A model generated the notes under the pieces. The model was given only the letters and a program-made list of their open reading frames with translations. It was not told the origin of the DNA and ran no database searches. Source: JAXGPL01 sp040766985 (GTDB lineage Bacteria > Bacillota > Sulfobacillia > JAUYEG01). From it: a DNA stretch of 63,823 bases. Shown in pieces: positions 1 to 9,007 of the stretch. The DNA is taken from contig JAXGPL010000015.1 of NCBI GenBank assembly GCA_040766985.1, forward strand, positions 1 to 63,823, written 5' to 3'. Within the stretch, counting starts at the first letter, position 1; every line of letters begins with the position of its first letter. The position numbers and the translations under genes are program-made.

Positions 1-69
1 CGGGAATGGGCTGTTACTCTATAGGAGAATACCTGATTCAACCAAATCCATAGCTGCGAGGTCATGCCT

Positions 70-1143
70 ATGCGCAGGTACGGGATCCTGCTGATGGCGC
101 TCGTGCTCGCGGTCACGAGCCTCATCGCTTCCGCCGCCATGACATCGACTAGCCTGCTTGGGGCACTGGCGCTCTCGACTGACGGGAGCGAAGTCGTGCT
201 ACAGGTCACCCCTCAAGCAGGGCATATTGGCAACCCCTACGGATGGGACGAGGGGTATCTTGGCCCCGGCAACGCGGACGGAAACGCCGAGCTGATCGGG
301 GACGATTTGGTGTTCGATTTCTCCAAAGGTTTCATTGCCGGCCTTGGAATGCAGCCCAACAGCGCCTATACCTGGAACAGCCTCTTCATGGTCCGAAACA
401 TCCTCCGGCGATCAGTTGACTGCACGGTCTGGGCAGAGTTCGACAGCCTGCCCGCGGGCATCGACATCCTGATCAAGGACAGCCACGGGACTGATTGGGT
501 ACCGATGGGGACCAAGGTCCGCAAGCTGCTGGCGTCACGCGTGGATACCGACGCCGACGAACTCTACGTTGATGTCAAGATCGCCCTCGGCGAGGCCGTC
601 AGCCTCGGTTCGATCTCCGGGAGCATTATCGTGTCGGGAGTCTACGCGGATCCCCCGGAACCACCTGATCCGCCTGAGCCCGACGCGAAAGGTACGATCA
701 CGGTTAACGTGCTCAAGGCCGATGGCGCGTCGGTTTCCGGTCTGCCGGTTACCTTCACCGGCGGGATCAACCTCGTGGCCCTGACCGACGACTCGGGGTC
801 GGTGACTCTCAGCGACCTTGACTTCGGCACCTATACGGTCAACGTCAGCGTCGAGGGGTATACCAGCGACGGCCCGGTCACGATCGAGCTGACCACGGAT
901 TCGTCGCCGGCCATCGCCCTGATCAACCTCGTACCGGCGCAGTCGCCACCCGGGCCGCCGGAACCCCCTTATGGCCCGATTATCGGTCCGCCGATACCGC
1001 CAGGGGGCGAGCTGCCTAAGACGGGCGTGGCAGGAGTGCTGTCGGTAGTCGCGGGTGTCGGCCTCATTGCCGCCGGCCGGGCTGTTCAGCGCAGGAGGCG
1101 TAGGCGACGGGATTCCTATAGTGGTCGCCTGCTTGGGAGATAG
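70..1143 (+). CDS. LPKTG-anchored surface protein with one Cna-B-like domain
   Basis: Predicted sortase substrate of 357 residues. A hydrophobic signal peptide covers about residues 1-30. It is followed by a roughly 180-residue beta-rich region whose 'GMQPNSAYTWNSLF' stretch recalls the DUF1102/camelysin group (tentative). A PEPPDPPEP linker leads to a Cna-B/carboxypeptidase-regulatory-like domain around residues 210-285, with 'GYTSDGP'. A second Pro-rich linker precedes LPKTG at about residue 315, a hydrophobic segment and a run of seven Arg. The ATG at 70 is chosen over the one at 64 because GAGGT (58-62) is 7 nt from 70 but only 1 nt from 64. It is the first of eight LPxTG genes here. Wall anchoring is inferred from the motif; ligand and function are unknown. 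Confidence 0.85.
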   Translation: MRRYGILLMALVLAVTSLIASAAMTSTSLLGALALSTDGSEVVLQVTPQAGHIGNPYGWDEGYLGPGNADGNAELIGDDLVFDFSKGFIAGLGMQPNSAYTWNSLFMVRNILRRSVDCTVWAEFDSLPAGIDILIKDSHGTDWVPMGTKVRKLLASRVDTDADELYVDVKIALGEAVSLGSISGSIIVSGVYADPPEPPDPPEPDAKGTITVNVLKADGASVSGLPVTFTGGINLVALTDDSGSVTLSDLDFGTYTVNVSVEGYTSDGPVTIELTTDSSPAIALINLVPAQSPPGPPEPPYGPIIGPPIPPGGELPKTGVAGVLSVVAGVGLIAAGRAVQRRRRRRRDSYSGRLLGR

Positions 1144-1188
1144 CACAGCAGGCGACTGATCGGTAACCGAAGAGCGACGAAAGACTAT

Positions 1189-1217
1189 GGCCGAGGACGG
1201 AGGCGTCCTCGGCCTTT
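1189..1217 (+). terminator. Intrinsic terminator after the first LPKTG gene
   Basis: A perfect 11-bp stem, GGCCGAGGACG pairing with CGTCCTCGGCC across a 4-nt loop, is followed by TTT. It lies 46 nt after the stop of the 70-1143 gene. Confidence 0.8.
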
Positions 1218-1302
1218 GCCTTATGCGCCGGGCATGAACGTGTCTGGCGATGAGGGTCCGCGCCGTAGCGGGCAGGGCCGCATGTCCTGCGGTGTAAGAG
1301 GA

Positions 1303-1324
1303 AGGGGACGCTCGCGCGTCCCCT
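1303..1324 (-). terminator. Hairpin downstream of the SpaA-like gene
   Basis: A 9-bp perfect stem (AGGGGACGC with GCGTCCCCT) and a 4-nt loop lie just past the real stop of the minus-strand gene at 1353. The T-tract is weak (TTCCTCTT), so efficiency is uncertain. With the 1189-1217 hairpin it separates two convergent units. Confidence 0.5.
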
Positions 1325-1352
1325 CGTACTCAAGTGCAGGTTGCCCTCATAT

Positions 1353-4300
1353 CTAGTGCTTGGCCTGATACCTCCGCCGCCTGATGACGGCGCCCAGCAC
1401 TAGGAGCCCAAGCCCGACCGCAGCCGGGTCAATGTACGTAACGCCGGTAGTCGGCAGGTTCGGCGGCTGCGCGCGGTGCTCGGGCGGACCACTACGATAG
1501 TTTCTTCCTTGGCCAGGACTAGATCGGCCTGGGTGGTTTCACCGGAAACCACGATCACCGGGTTGACCGAGTCAGGCGAGTATCCGGAAACCACCCACCG
1601 AGTAGGTTCCAGGCGGGACGTTGTCGTACCGGTAGAAGCCGTTCGCGTCGGAGATGACGGGGTCCTCCATGGATGGCCCTCGCTGTCAAACGCCGGGACT
1701 GACGCGCCGGGAAGAATGCGGCCGGTATCTTTCTCGGTCACATAGCCCTCGATGGCGCCGGAGGAGTGGGCACGTCGGGGAATCGGGGCGTTCTCGAATG
1801 TCACCTCGCGGTCCGGGCTGCCCTTCGTCAGTGTCACCGTTCGCTCGCGTTCGCGGCCAGTTCGTGCCGGCAGGGCAGGGTCTCAAGGACATCGTAGGTG
1901 CCCAGCTCCAGCCCGCCAAACACTACGCTGCCGCCCGTCATGGTGGTCGTGCGCACCACGGTGCTGCCCTGGCGAACTTCGACCTTCGCGCCCGCGAGGG
2001 GTGCGCCGGTTTGGGCGTCGACCTTCCGAACCGTGATCGAGCCACGAACCTCCCTCTCTTCGTGCTCCCCCGGCTTATTGCGGAAGGTCACGGTCTCGTC
2101 CGGGTCTTCCTCAGTCAGGGTCACCGTCTCGCTCGGATCAGCAGCCAGCTCATAGCCGTTCGGGGCATCGACCTCAACTACGTCGTAGGTGCCCAGACCG
2201 AGGCCTGTGAACGTGTAAGTGCCGTCCGTCATCGTCTTGGAGCGGACGACCATGCTGCCCTGGCGGACCTCGATCGTCGCGCCCGGGAGTTCCTCGTCGG
2301 TGTCGTCATCGAGTTTGAGGACCGTGATCGAGCCTTCGACGGGTTCTTCCTCACGCTGGTTGACGAATTCCACAACCGCGTGGTCCCCTGCGCCCACGGT
2401 CATATCCTGCGGGTCGCCGCCGGTGAAGCCGGAGGGTACTGTGGTTTCCGTGATGGTGTAGGTGCCGGGGCTGACGTCTTCCCATGTCAGCCTACCGTTG
2501 GTCGTCCCGTCTGGTCCGCGGCGGACCATGGCGTCCTGCGAAAGTGTGAACTCAGCTTCGTCAAGCAAGGTGCCGCTGGCGACACCGAGGCATAGCCGGA
2601 AGATGACGCCGCCCGGGTTGCTGGTTGGCGTCCCGTCGGACTGGCCGTCGATCGGCCCCATGTACTCGTTGGCTGCCTCGATGTAGAGAGTGTTCGAGCC
2701 ACTGCGGAGCAGCCCCGAGACGTCGTAGGTCTCGACGCTCTGCCAGTTGCTCGTGGTTGCGTATGCTTCGGTCAGGTCGCTCGATTCCCAGTCTCCGTAG
2801 ACCTGGGCGCAGCCGACGAGAGTACCGTTGAGGCTGACCTCGTAGCCGTTGTCGGCCGTGATCATCAGCGTGCCGCTGACCGGTACGCCGCTGATATCGA
2901 AGGAGCGCCAGAACTCGACGATGTCGCCGGCGACCGGGTTCTGGACCAGGGGGCTTTCCCAGATCCACTCCGCGCCTGAGGCAACCATGGCGGCGATGTC
3001 GGTCGGCGCATTCCACGTGCTCATGGGCCCGGTGGCAAGCGCGGCGGAACGCCCGTCGGCGACCTCGGTTTCCTGGTCGCTGACGATGCAATACCGGTCA
3101 TACTCCGGCTCGCTGTCCCACTTGATCACCGTGATGCTGGCCGGCAGGTCGCCGGCTTGCCGGTCGTTGTAGAAGTCAACGGTCACGCTGGAAACCGTCT
3201 CGCCCGCGAGGACGAGCTCGACATCCTGGTAGGCAGGGCTCTTCTTGGCGAAACCATCCGGCGCCGAGACCTCGGTCACGCGGTACGTTCCGGCCGGGAG
3301 GTTTGGCCAGGTATGCTCGTGCGTGCCATCGAGCGTCACCTCGCCGATCTCCTCCGTACCGTGGTACAGGCTGAACGTCGCGCCATAGAGGCGGACGCCC
3401 GTCGTCACCCACTTGCGGACGGTAATCGACCCGAGGCCCGCTACGACTTCTTCGTTTACGAAGGTGAGTTCGGCGGTGCCGACGGTCTGCGTCTTAGGCC
3501 AGGTTGTATGCAAGCAGGTTGTAAGCGGGCTCATCCCCTGTATATCCGGACGGGACCGTTGTCTCCACGACCCGGTAAGTGCCAGGGAGCAGGTCGGTGA
3601 ACTCCGCCATGCCTTCGCTGGTGGCAACTGGGCCGGCGACTTCCTGCCAGCTATCGTCCACCAGTCGGTAAAGCGTGAAACTGGCCCCATCGAGGATCTC
3701 GCCTTCGCCGTCTTCCTTGTACACGGTGATGCGCCCATCGGCGGCCAGAGTGTTGGTAAAGGTCACCGATTCGCTGGACACGGTACCGTCGACCAGCGTC
3801 AGGGTGACTGGGTTGGATTCGTAGTCGGTGTCGTCGGCCTTGTAGCCGAAGGGGACGCCGGTTTCCACGACGATGTATGTGCCGGCTTCGAGCTCGTCGA
3901 AGATCACCTGGCCGTCTGTGCCGGTCACTGCCGGGTCGCCGACTTGCACCCGATCCTGGCTGATGACCTCATAGAGGGTAAACTCAGCGCCGGCGAGCTC
4001 GCTGCCCTCGCCGTCGAGCTTGGTGACTGTGATGGTCCCGAGGGTGGTCTCCTCGGGGATGCAGTACCGGAAGTAGAAGTACCAGCGACCGTTGTCATCT
4101 TCGCCTTGCTGGTCGCCACCCCAGGCGGTTTCCTCGGGGCCTGCTCCCGGCACTGGATTACCGGAGCCCTCCACGACGGCGGCATGGGCGAAGACATAGA
4201 AGCAGTCGCCGGGGCCGTGGGAGCCGAGGGGCAGTTCAAGCGTGTCGCTGTCGACAGGAGGATCGTAGTCGCCCGAATCCTGGGCGTGGCCGGGCGCAAG

Positions 4301-4552
4301 ATCGGAGCTGGAAGTCGGGAGCGTGTCCGTGATCCAGGCGTGGGTCTCCTTGAGCTGCCAGTTGTCGTTGGTGTCGTACAGGACGTAGAGAGTGTCCTCG
4401 TCATGCCATGTGGAAACCGTACCCACCACATAGTGCTGCCCGGCCGTTAGGTCGTACGTGATAAATTGGGCCAAGGCCATTGCGGGCAACGGGATCTGTG
4501 CGAGCACGATTGCGATGGCGAGAAGTGCGGAAAGCATCCTGCTTAAGCGCAT
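1353..4552 (-). pseudogene. SpaA/Cna-B-type LPTTG surface protein, five frame breaks
   Basis: Large surface protein of about 1065 residues once repaired. From the ATG at 4552 (GGAGGAGA upstream) there is a signal peptide, a roughly 130-residue N-domain, then six or so SpaA/Cna-B domains ('SITVRKVDAQTGAPLAGAKV', 'GTYDVVEVDAPNGYEL'). One is interrupted by a lectin-like insert around 2590-3110. The C-terminus reads LPTTG, a hydrophobic segment and RRRRY, ending at the stop 1353-1355. Frames break near 3497, 1840, 1671, 1595 and 1482. Each is repaired by one base in a short homopolymer; for example AA to AAA near 1840 restores 'SETVTLT', matching the preceding domain. The gene is therefore probably intact in the organism. 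In pilins such domains carry isopeptide bonds; that is family knowledge, not shown here. Confidence 0.8.
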
Positions 4553-4664
4553 TGGGGTCTCTCCTCCGGTTCTAATGGGCTGCTTACTATGGTAAGGAGT
4601 CAACACGCCGAGGGCAGGAACCTCAGGAGCAATCTTCGATGGTCCCTTTGGGTGAATTCTGATA

Positions 4665-4679
4665 CTACTTTGGGGTTAC
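4665..4679 (-). promoter_or_regulatory. Copy of the shared CTACCCC-type element upstream of the SpaA-like gene
   Basis: Read on the minus strand this is GTAACCCCAAAGTAG, close to CTACCCCAAGGTAG upstream of the 12797 gene and CTACCCCTAGGTAG upstream of the 9008 gene. It lies in the divergent intergenic region between the SpaA-like gene and the truncated LPSTG gene, so it could serve either. The target regulator is unknown. Confidence 0.4.
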
Positions 4680-4712
4680 GAGCCGGTCGTGCCAGCTTCG
4701 TGCGGGCATCGA

Positions 4713-4728
4713 TAGCACATAAGTGCTA
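4713..4728. promoter_or_regulatory. Palindrome TAGCAC-ATAA-GTGCTA
   Basis: A perfect 6-bp inverted repeat with a 4-nt centre lies about 40 nt upstream of the 4769 reading frame. Half-sites of the form TAGCACTT or AAGTGCTA recur upstream of several secreted-protein genes in this window. It may be an operator; no regulator is identified. Confidence 0.4.
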
Positions 4729-4768
4729 ATCTATCTGGCCTTTAGGTGGGGGTATGTGGTAGACCCCA

Positions 4769-6445
4769 GTGGGGCTTAAGAGTAGACGCTTCGGCGGGCC
4801 TAACCACGATGTGGACATCACCGCCAATTTCGCCCGCATACGTACACTAAACGTCTCCTACGGCGGTGCCGGAACAGGCACTGTTTCGCCCAAGAGCGGC
4901 TCCTTCGCCGACGACACAATCGTGAACTTCACCATAACCCCGGCAGCGGGTTCCTATTTCTCTGGGTGGTCAGGAGAAGATGCTGGCGACATCCACGGGT
5001 CAGGTCCCTACCACGTCCACATGGATGAGAACATCACGGTCACCGCGAACTTTGGACTCTCGACATACACCCTCTCAACCTCGGTCGACCCATCGGGGGC
5101 CGGCAGCGTTGCCAGGAATCCCAGCCAATCGGAGTATAACTACGGTGATGAGGTTGAGCTCACCGCCACGGCTAACGACGGATATCGATTCGTGGGTTGG
5201 TCAGGACACGCGAGCGGGACATCCGAGACCACGAGCGTAACGATGAATGGCAATCGAATCGTCGTCGCCAACTTCGAAGAGAACTTCACTCTCAGCGTTT
5301 CTGTCGAGGGCAACGGCCATGTGAGCGCGGATCCGGACCAGGATTTCTACGGCCCGGGAGATGTCGTTGACCTCACCGCAACCGCCGACCCCGGTTGGTC
5401 CTTTGCCGGCTGGTCGGGTGATACAGGCGGCACGAGTGCCACCACAAGTGTCACCATGAACGACGACCGTTCGGTTACCGCCACCTTCACTGAGGACGAA
5501 TACATCCTGAATGTGAACGTTGGCGATGGGTCGGTTTCCAAGAGTCCGGATGAACCCCACTACCACTACGGTAACACCGTCAACCTCACGGCCACGGCCG
5601 ACGCGGGCTGGCATTTCAGCCACTGGGGTTCAGACCTCGAAGATACCAGCACCACCAAGAGCGTGACCATGTACAGCAATGAGACTCTGACCGCCGTGTT
5701 CGAGCAGGATGAGTACACCCTCACCGTCAACACCAGCGGCCATGGCAACGTAAGCCCCAACGGCGGCGTTTACCTGAGCTTCACCGATGTCACGCTAACC
5801 GCGAGCGCGCCGGATGGTTGGGCGTTCAGCCACTGGACCGGCGATGCCGAGGGCAACGGCAACCCGATCAGGATTGAGATGACCGGCGACAAGACCGTCA
5901 CCGCTGTGTTCCGGGAGCGTGGCGACGGAGCCCTGTCGGTCACCGCAGTGAAGTCGGACGGCACAGATGTTGCCGGCCTGTCCGTGAAGATCAGCGGCTC
6001 GCTCAGCGCCACCATCCACACCAACGCTTCGGGCAAGGCGTCCTTGAACGGGCTCTGGGCAGGTACCTATAAGGTTGACATCAGCGCTTCCGGCTACACG
6101 AGCAACGGTCCCAAGACGATCGTCCTGGAAACCAACACCGACACAGGCTCCGCGACGATCACCTTGACCCCGGTCGAGGAGGAGCCCATCGTCGAGATCG
6201 AGGAGCCTATCGAAGAGCCGCAGCAGCCGGCCGAGGAGCCTGTGGAGGTAACCGAGGAACCGGTTGAGGAACCGACCCAGGAACCCGTAGTCGTGGTCGA
6301 GGTGCCTGAGGCCCCCGTCGAGGAGCCGATTGCGCCGCCTGCGGCCGAGCCCACCCTCCCGTCGACCGGCGCAGACTACACCGTGATCATGATGCTCGGC
6401 ATCGCGGCTATCGCGGCCGGGTACGGGATCAGGCGTAGGAGGTAA
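4769..6445 (+). CDS. LPSTG surface protein with InlB-B-like repeats, N-terminus missing
   Basis: The 558-residue frame opens inside a repeat ('DVDITANFA') at a GTG with no convincing ribosome binding site and no signal peptide; an in-frame stop lies at 4760. Five complete InlB-B-like (Flg_new_2 type) repeats follow, each with a GWSG or HWTG turn and ending V-T-A-x-F, to about residue 385. Next come one Cna-B-like domain ('GYTSNGPK'), a Glu-Pro-rich wall-spanning stretch (about 460-525), LPSTG at about 530, a hydrophobic tail and RRRR. The rest of the gene is intact and has a strong terminator. The 5' end with export signal is absent from the flanking DNA, so this is a deletion remnant or an assembly collapse across repeats. 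Confidence 0.75.
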   Translation: MGLKSRRFGGPNHDVDITANFARIRTLNVSYGGAGTGTVSPKSGSFADDTIVNFTITPAAGSYFSGWSGEDAGDIHGSGPYHVHMDENITVTANFGLSTYTLSTSVDPSGAGSVARNPSQSEYNYGDEVELTATANDGYRFVGWSGHASGTSETTSVTMNGNRIVVANFEENFTLSVSVEGNGHVSADPDQDFYGPGDVVDLTATADPGWSFAGWSGDTGGTSATTSVTMNDDRSVTATFTEDEYILNVNVGDGSVSKSPDEPHYHYGNTVNLTATADAGWHFSHWGSDLEDTSTTKSVTMYSNETLTAVFEQDEYTLTVNTSGHGNVSPNGGVYLSFTDVTLTASAPDGWAFSHWTGDAEGNGNPIRIEMTGDKTVTAVFRERGDGALSVTAVKSDGTDVAGLSVKISGSLSATIHTNASGKASLNGLWAGTYKVDISASGYTSNGPKTIVLETNTDTGSATITLTPVEEEPIVEIEEPIEEPQQPAEEPVEVTEEPVEEPTQEPVVVVEVPEAPVEEPIAPPAAEPTLPSTGADYTVIMMLGIAAIAAGYGIRRRR

Positions 6446-6470
6446 ACGATCAGGTAAGTGGGATAACTAG

Positions 6471-6496
6471 GAGCCGCCCCAACCACGGGGCGGCTC
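6471..6496 (+). terminator. Terminator hairpin of the LPSTG gene
   Basis: A perfect 10-bp stem (GAGCCGCCCC with GGGGCGGCTC) with a 6-nt loop lies 25 nt after the stop codon. Only TT follows, so U-tract support is weak. Confidence 0.65.
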
Positions 6497-6700
6497 TTGG
6501 ACTTCCCAGCGCAAGCGCTGTGGTTTGGCGGCGAGTTCGTCATGGACGTGGCAAAGCAATGTCGAACTGCCTCTCTCAGGCGACCAGGTCGGCCTTGAGT
6601 ATCCACGGCTGCGCACGGAGAAGGATGCTGAGGCCTGCAGCGCAGGTCATGACAGAGCGCTCGGACATAGCACTTTTGTAGTAGACGCCCTCGGTATAAA

Positions 6701-6758
6701 GGTACCCCTCGAGACTACCCCCAAGTGGGTATGATGGTATTCCTCGTCGCGCTACCCT
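6701..6758 (+). promoter_or_regulatory. Promoter region with the ACTACCCC element and TACCCT -10-like box
   Basis: GTACCCCTCGAG runs into ACTACCCCCAAGTGGG starting at 6714. TACCCT lies at 6753-6758, exactly 39 nt from the element start. The same arrangement and spacing occur upstream of the 9008, 11146 and 17676 genes. No good -35 is visible, which suits an activator-dependent promoter (inference). A TAGCACTTTTG half-site lies at 6668. Confidence 0.5.
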
Positions 6759-6798
6759 TATGGCAGCAAGCGATATCTTTCCGAAAAGGAGGAACGAG

Positions 6799-8781
6799 AT
6801 GAGCAATCGTAAAAGGGCTTTGGCTATCCTTGCAGTTGCTGCATTGCTGGTTGCCCTCATCCCAGCAACAGTGGGTGCTGCGACAACCGCTCTGTTTGAC
6901 AAGGATGATGACGGGTCATATGAGTTCGAAGTACCGTCAGGAGTCACCCAGGTTGTCGTAACGTGCTTCGGTGCAGGCGGTGGTGGTGGAGGAGCGGTCC
7001 ATGAACACCATGGTACTGATCATCACAGTGATGGTGGCAAAGGTGGCGACGGAGGTAAGTCTAAGCAGACGATCACCGTCACTCCCGGAGAAACGCTCTA
7101 TATTAAAGTTGGAAATGGCGGGGCAGGTGGCGATGGCGCCACGTACTACGACGAGGCCGAAGACGGCAACGATGGCGAGTCTTCAAGGGTTCGGAGACGT
7201 GTAGGCGGCCACTGGGATTGGTGGACTTGGGTCTGGGACTATGAAACGCTTGTACATGCCTCAGGTGGCCAAGGCGGCGAGGGCGGCGACGGCAACACCG
7301 CCGGTGATCCAGGTGATCCCGGAGCTGGCCGTGACCCGTCAGACACGGTCTGCCTTGGCGGCGCAGGCGGTAGCTCCACCGGTAGTCAAGACGACTCCGT
7401 TGTGGATGGTAAGCGCGGAAGCGACGGATGGGTACTCATCGAGCTCGTGACGTATGAGTTAACCGTCGACACAGACGGCGAAGGCTTCGGCGACGTCCTG
7501 GTCTACGCGGACGACACTTATATCGGGTCTGATGGCGGCTACACGCTTACATATGGAACGGCCATCAAAGTGGTCGCGGACCCTGAGTGGTGCTCGTACT
7601 TCGACGGGTGGCAAGGCGACTACCCCGAGGGAGAGCAAGACAATCCCGAACTCGAGTTTGAGTTGACAGGAGACGTTAGTCTCACGGCATTGTTTGAGCT
7701 ACTGACCTGCGATGTCGAGGTCGGTGCAACCGAAGGCGGAAGCGTCTACATCGACTATGAGGGTATGTTTGTACCGCGTGGGTTGGTTCTAGACGGAGAA
7801 GACGACTTCGAGTTCCTCGTCGGCCCCGGCGATTCGGAGGACGTCACGATCTACTGCTGCAACTCCTACTTCGTTCTCAAGGCTGTGCCGGAAGACGGCT
7901 GGCTCTTCAGCCACTGGGAGTTCGAAGGCGACGTCTACCCGGCTTGCGAATATACGGTGCAGTCCGAAGTGTTCACGGCCGCGTATGAGGAGTCCGATCC
8001 CTTGACCGAGAACCCGGCAGCATTCGTCGTAGACTGCGGCGAAGGCGAAGGGGACTGCTCGGGCATGATCACCGCCGTTTTCGTCGAAGAGCCGGGCGGT
8101 GAAGGCTCCATCACGGTCAACGTCATCAAGTCAGACGGCGGCGACGTGGGCGGCATCGCGGTCTCGTTTGGTGGCGACCTGAGCGCGACGGTTCACACCA
8201 ACTCCTCGGGTGTTGCCAAGGTCAACGGCCTCTGGGCCGGCGACTATACGGCTAACGCGTCAGCGGCCGACTACACCAGCAACGGTCCCAAGAGCGTTGA
8301 GCTGGAAGACGACGATTCGGATGAGTCGGTGACAATCACCTTGACCCCCGTGCCGCCCGCGCCCCCCGAACCGGGTCCCGGCGCGATCGAGGGCAAGGCT
8401 GAGGACGGCGCCACGGCGGCAGGCCTTCCGGGCGTGCTTGTCCGGCTGCTCGACTCGACCGACACGATCATTGGTATGGACATGACCGATCCGGCCGGCG
8501 ATTTTGGCTTCGAGGGCCTTGAACCCGGCAGCTACACCGTGCGCGGGTCGCTCGACGGATACGGCGCAGACACTGAGGTCGCGGTCGTAGTCAACGACGC
8601 GACCACCGAGGTTGCGCTGCAGTTGGCGGCGGTCATCGTAGTCCCGCCGACCCCGCCTGCGGGCGAGCCGGTTGTCACACCTCCCGACCTTCCCAAGACG
8701 GGTGCAACTCTGACCGGGCTGCTGATCGTGAGCGGTCTGGCGCTGGGTGCGGGCGTCTTCGCGAAGCGGAGAGGTTTCTAG
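6799..8781 (+). CDS. LPKTG-anchored glycine-rich/Cna-B surface protein, copy 1
   Basis: Surface protein of 660 residues from the ATG at 6799 (AAGGAGG at 6786-6792, 6-nt spacing), preferred over the upstream in-frame ATG. Signal peptide about 1-27. A glycine-rich beta domain opens with 'GSYEFEVPSGVTQVVV' (about 30-215), typical of the Gly_rich_2 group. Two divergent InlB-B-like repeats carry conserved Cys including a CC pair (about 215-430). Two Cna-B-like domains follow ('GYTSNGPK'-type and 'GAIEGKAEDG'), then a PPTPP linker and LPKTG at about residue 631 with a KRR tail. From 7471 onward it is nearly identical to the next gene. Presumed sortase substrate; ligand unknown. Confidence 0.85.
   Translation: MSNRKRALAILAVAALLVALIPATVGAATTALFDKDDDGSYEFEVPSGVTQVVVTCFGAGGGGGGAVHEHHGTDHHSDGGKGGDGGKSKQTITVTPGETLYIKVGNGGAGGDGATYYDEAEDGNDGESSRVRRRVGGHWDWWTWVWDYETLVHASGGQGGEGGDGNTAGDPGDPGAGRDPSDTVCLGGAGGSSTGSQDDSVVDGKRGSDGWVLIELVTYELTVDTDGEGFGDVLVYADDTYIGSDGGYTLTYGTAIKVVADPEWCSYFDGWQGDYPEGEQDNPELEFELTGDVSLTALFELLTCDVEVGATEGGSVYIDYEGMFVPRGLVLDGEDDFEFLVGPGDSEDVTIYCCNSYFVLKAVPEDGWLFSHWEFEGDVYPACEYTVQSEVFTAAYEESDPLTENPAAFVVDCGEGEGDCSGMITAVFVEEPGGEGSITVNVIKSDGGDVGGIAVSFGGDLSATVHTNSSGVAKVNGLWAGDYTANASAADYTSNGPKSVELEDDDSDESVTITLTPVPPAPPEPGPGAIEGKAEDGATAAGLPGVLVRLLDSTDTIIGMDMTDPAGDFGFEGLEPGSYTVRGSLDGYGADTEVAVVVNDATTEVALQLAAVIVVPPTPPAGEPVVTPPDLPKTGATLTGLLIVSGLALGAGVFAKRRGF
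7471..8781 (+). repeat. 1.3-kb near-identical direct repeat, copy A (copy B at 9632-10942)
   Basis: Bases 7471-8781 match 9632-10942 at a constant offset of 2161 with only scattered substitutions, covering the InlB-like, Cna-B-like and LPKTG parts of two adjacent genes. The N-terminal glycine-rich parts differ. This indicates recent tandem duplication or gene conversion limited to the C-terminal modules. Confidence 0.85.
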
Positions 8782-8804
8782 AAACCTAGCCTGAACAGTG
8801 CTGA

Positions 8805-8838
8805 AGCGGGTCCGGATTAAGTTGCCGGACCCGCTTTC
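8805..8838 (+). terminator. Intrinsic terminator after copy 1
   Basis: An 11-bp perfect stem (AGCGGGTCCGG with CCGGACCCGCT), 9-nt loop, then TTTCTC. It lies 23 nt after the stop of the 6799-8781 gene. Confidence 0.8.
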
Positions 8839-8910
8839 TCATTGCGTCATAGCAGCCTGCCTGAGCATTCCAGACGCATGGTGCTTGAGTGCTATGTGGC
8901 AGGAGACGAA

Positions 8911-8968
8911 AGTACCCCCTGTGACTACCCCTAGGTAGGTGTGGACAACTCCCCCACGCCGTTACGCT
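8911..8968 (+). promoter_or_regulatory. Promoter region with the ACTACCCC element and TACGCT -10-like box
   Basis: GTACCCCCTGTG leads into ACTACCCCTAGGTAGG at 8924; CTACC-CCTA-GGTAG is an inverted repeat. TACGCT at 8963-8968 lies exactly 39 nt from the element start, as upstream of 6799. TACGCT is also the -10 of a consensus TTGACA-17-TACGCT promoter at 56196. Confidence 0.5.
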
Positions 8969-9007
8969 CAAGGCAGAACCAAACAAGTCAAAGGAGGTAC
9001 CAGGATA

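Noticed and set aside
1353..4552. Phase-variable or decaying pseudogene
   Set aside because: Homopolymers are only 2-4 bases long, too short for typical slippage switches, and similar indels affect unrelated cytoplasmic genes, so sequencing error is the better explanation.
4713..4728. TAGCAC...GTGCTA resembles half-sites of the CIRCE heat-shock operator
   Set aside because: CIRCE has 9-bp arms separated by 9 nt (TTAGCACTC-N9-GAGTGCTAA). Here the arms are 6 bp with a 4-nt centre, and no chaperone gene is nearby.
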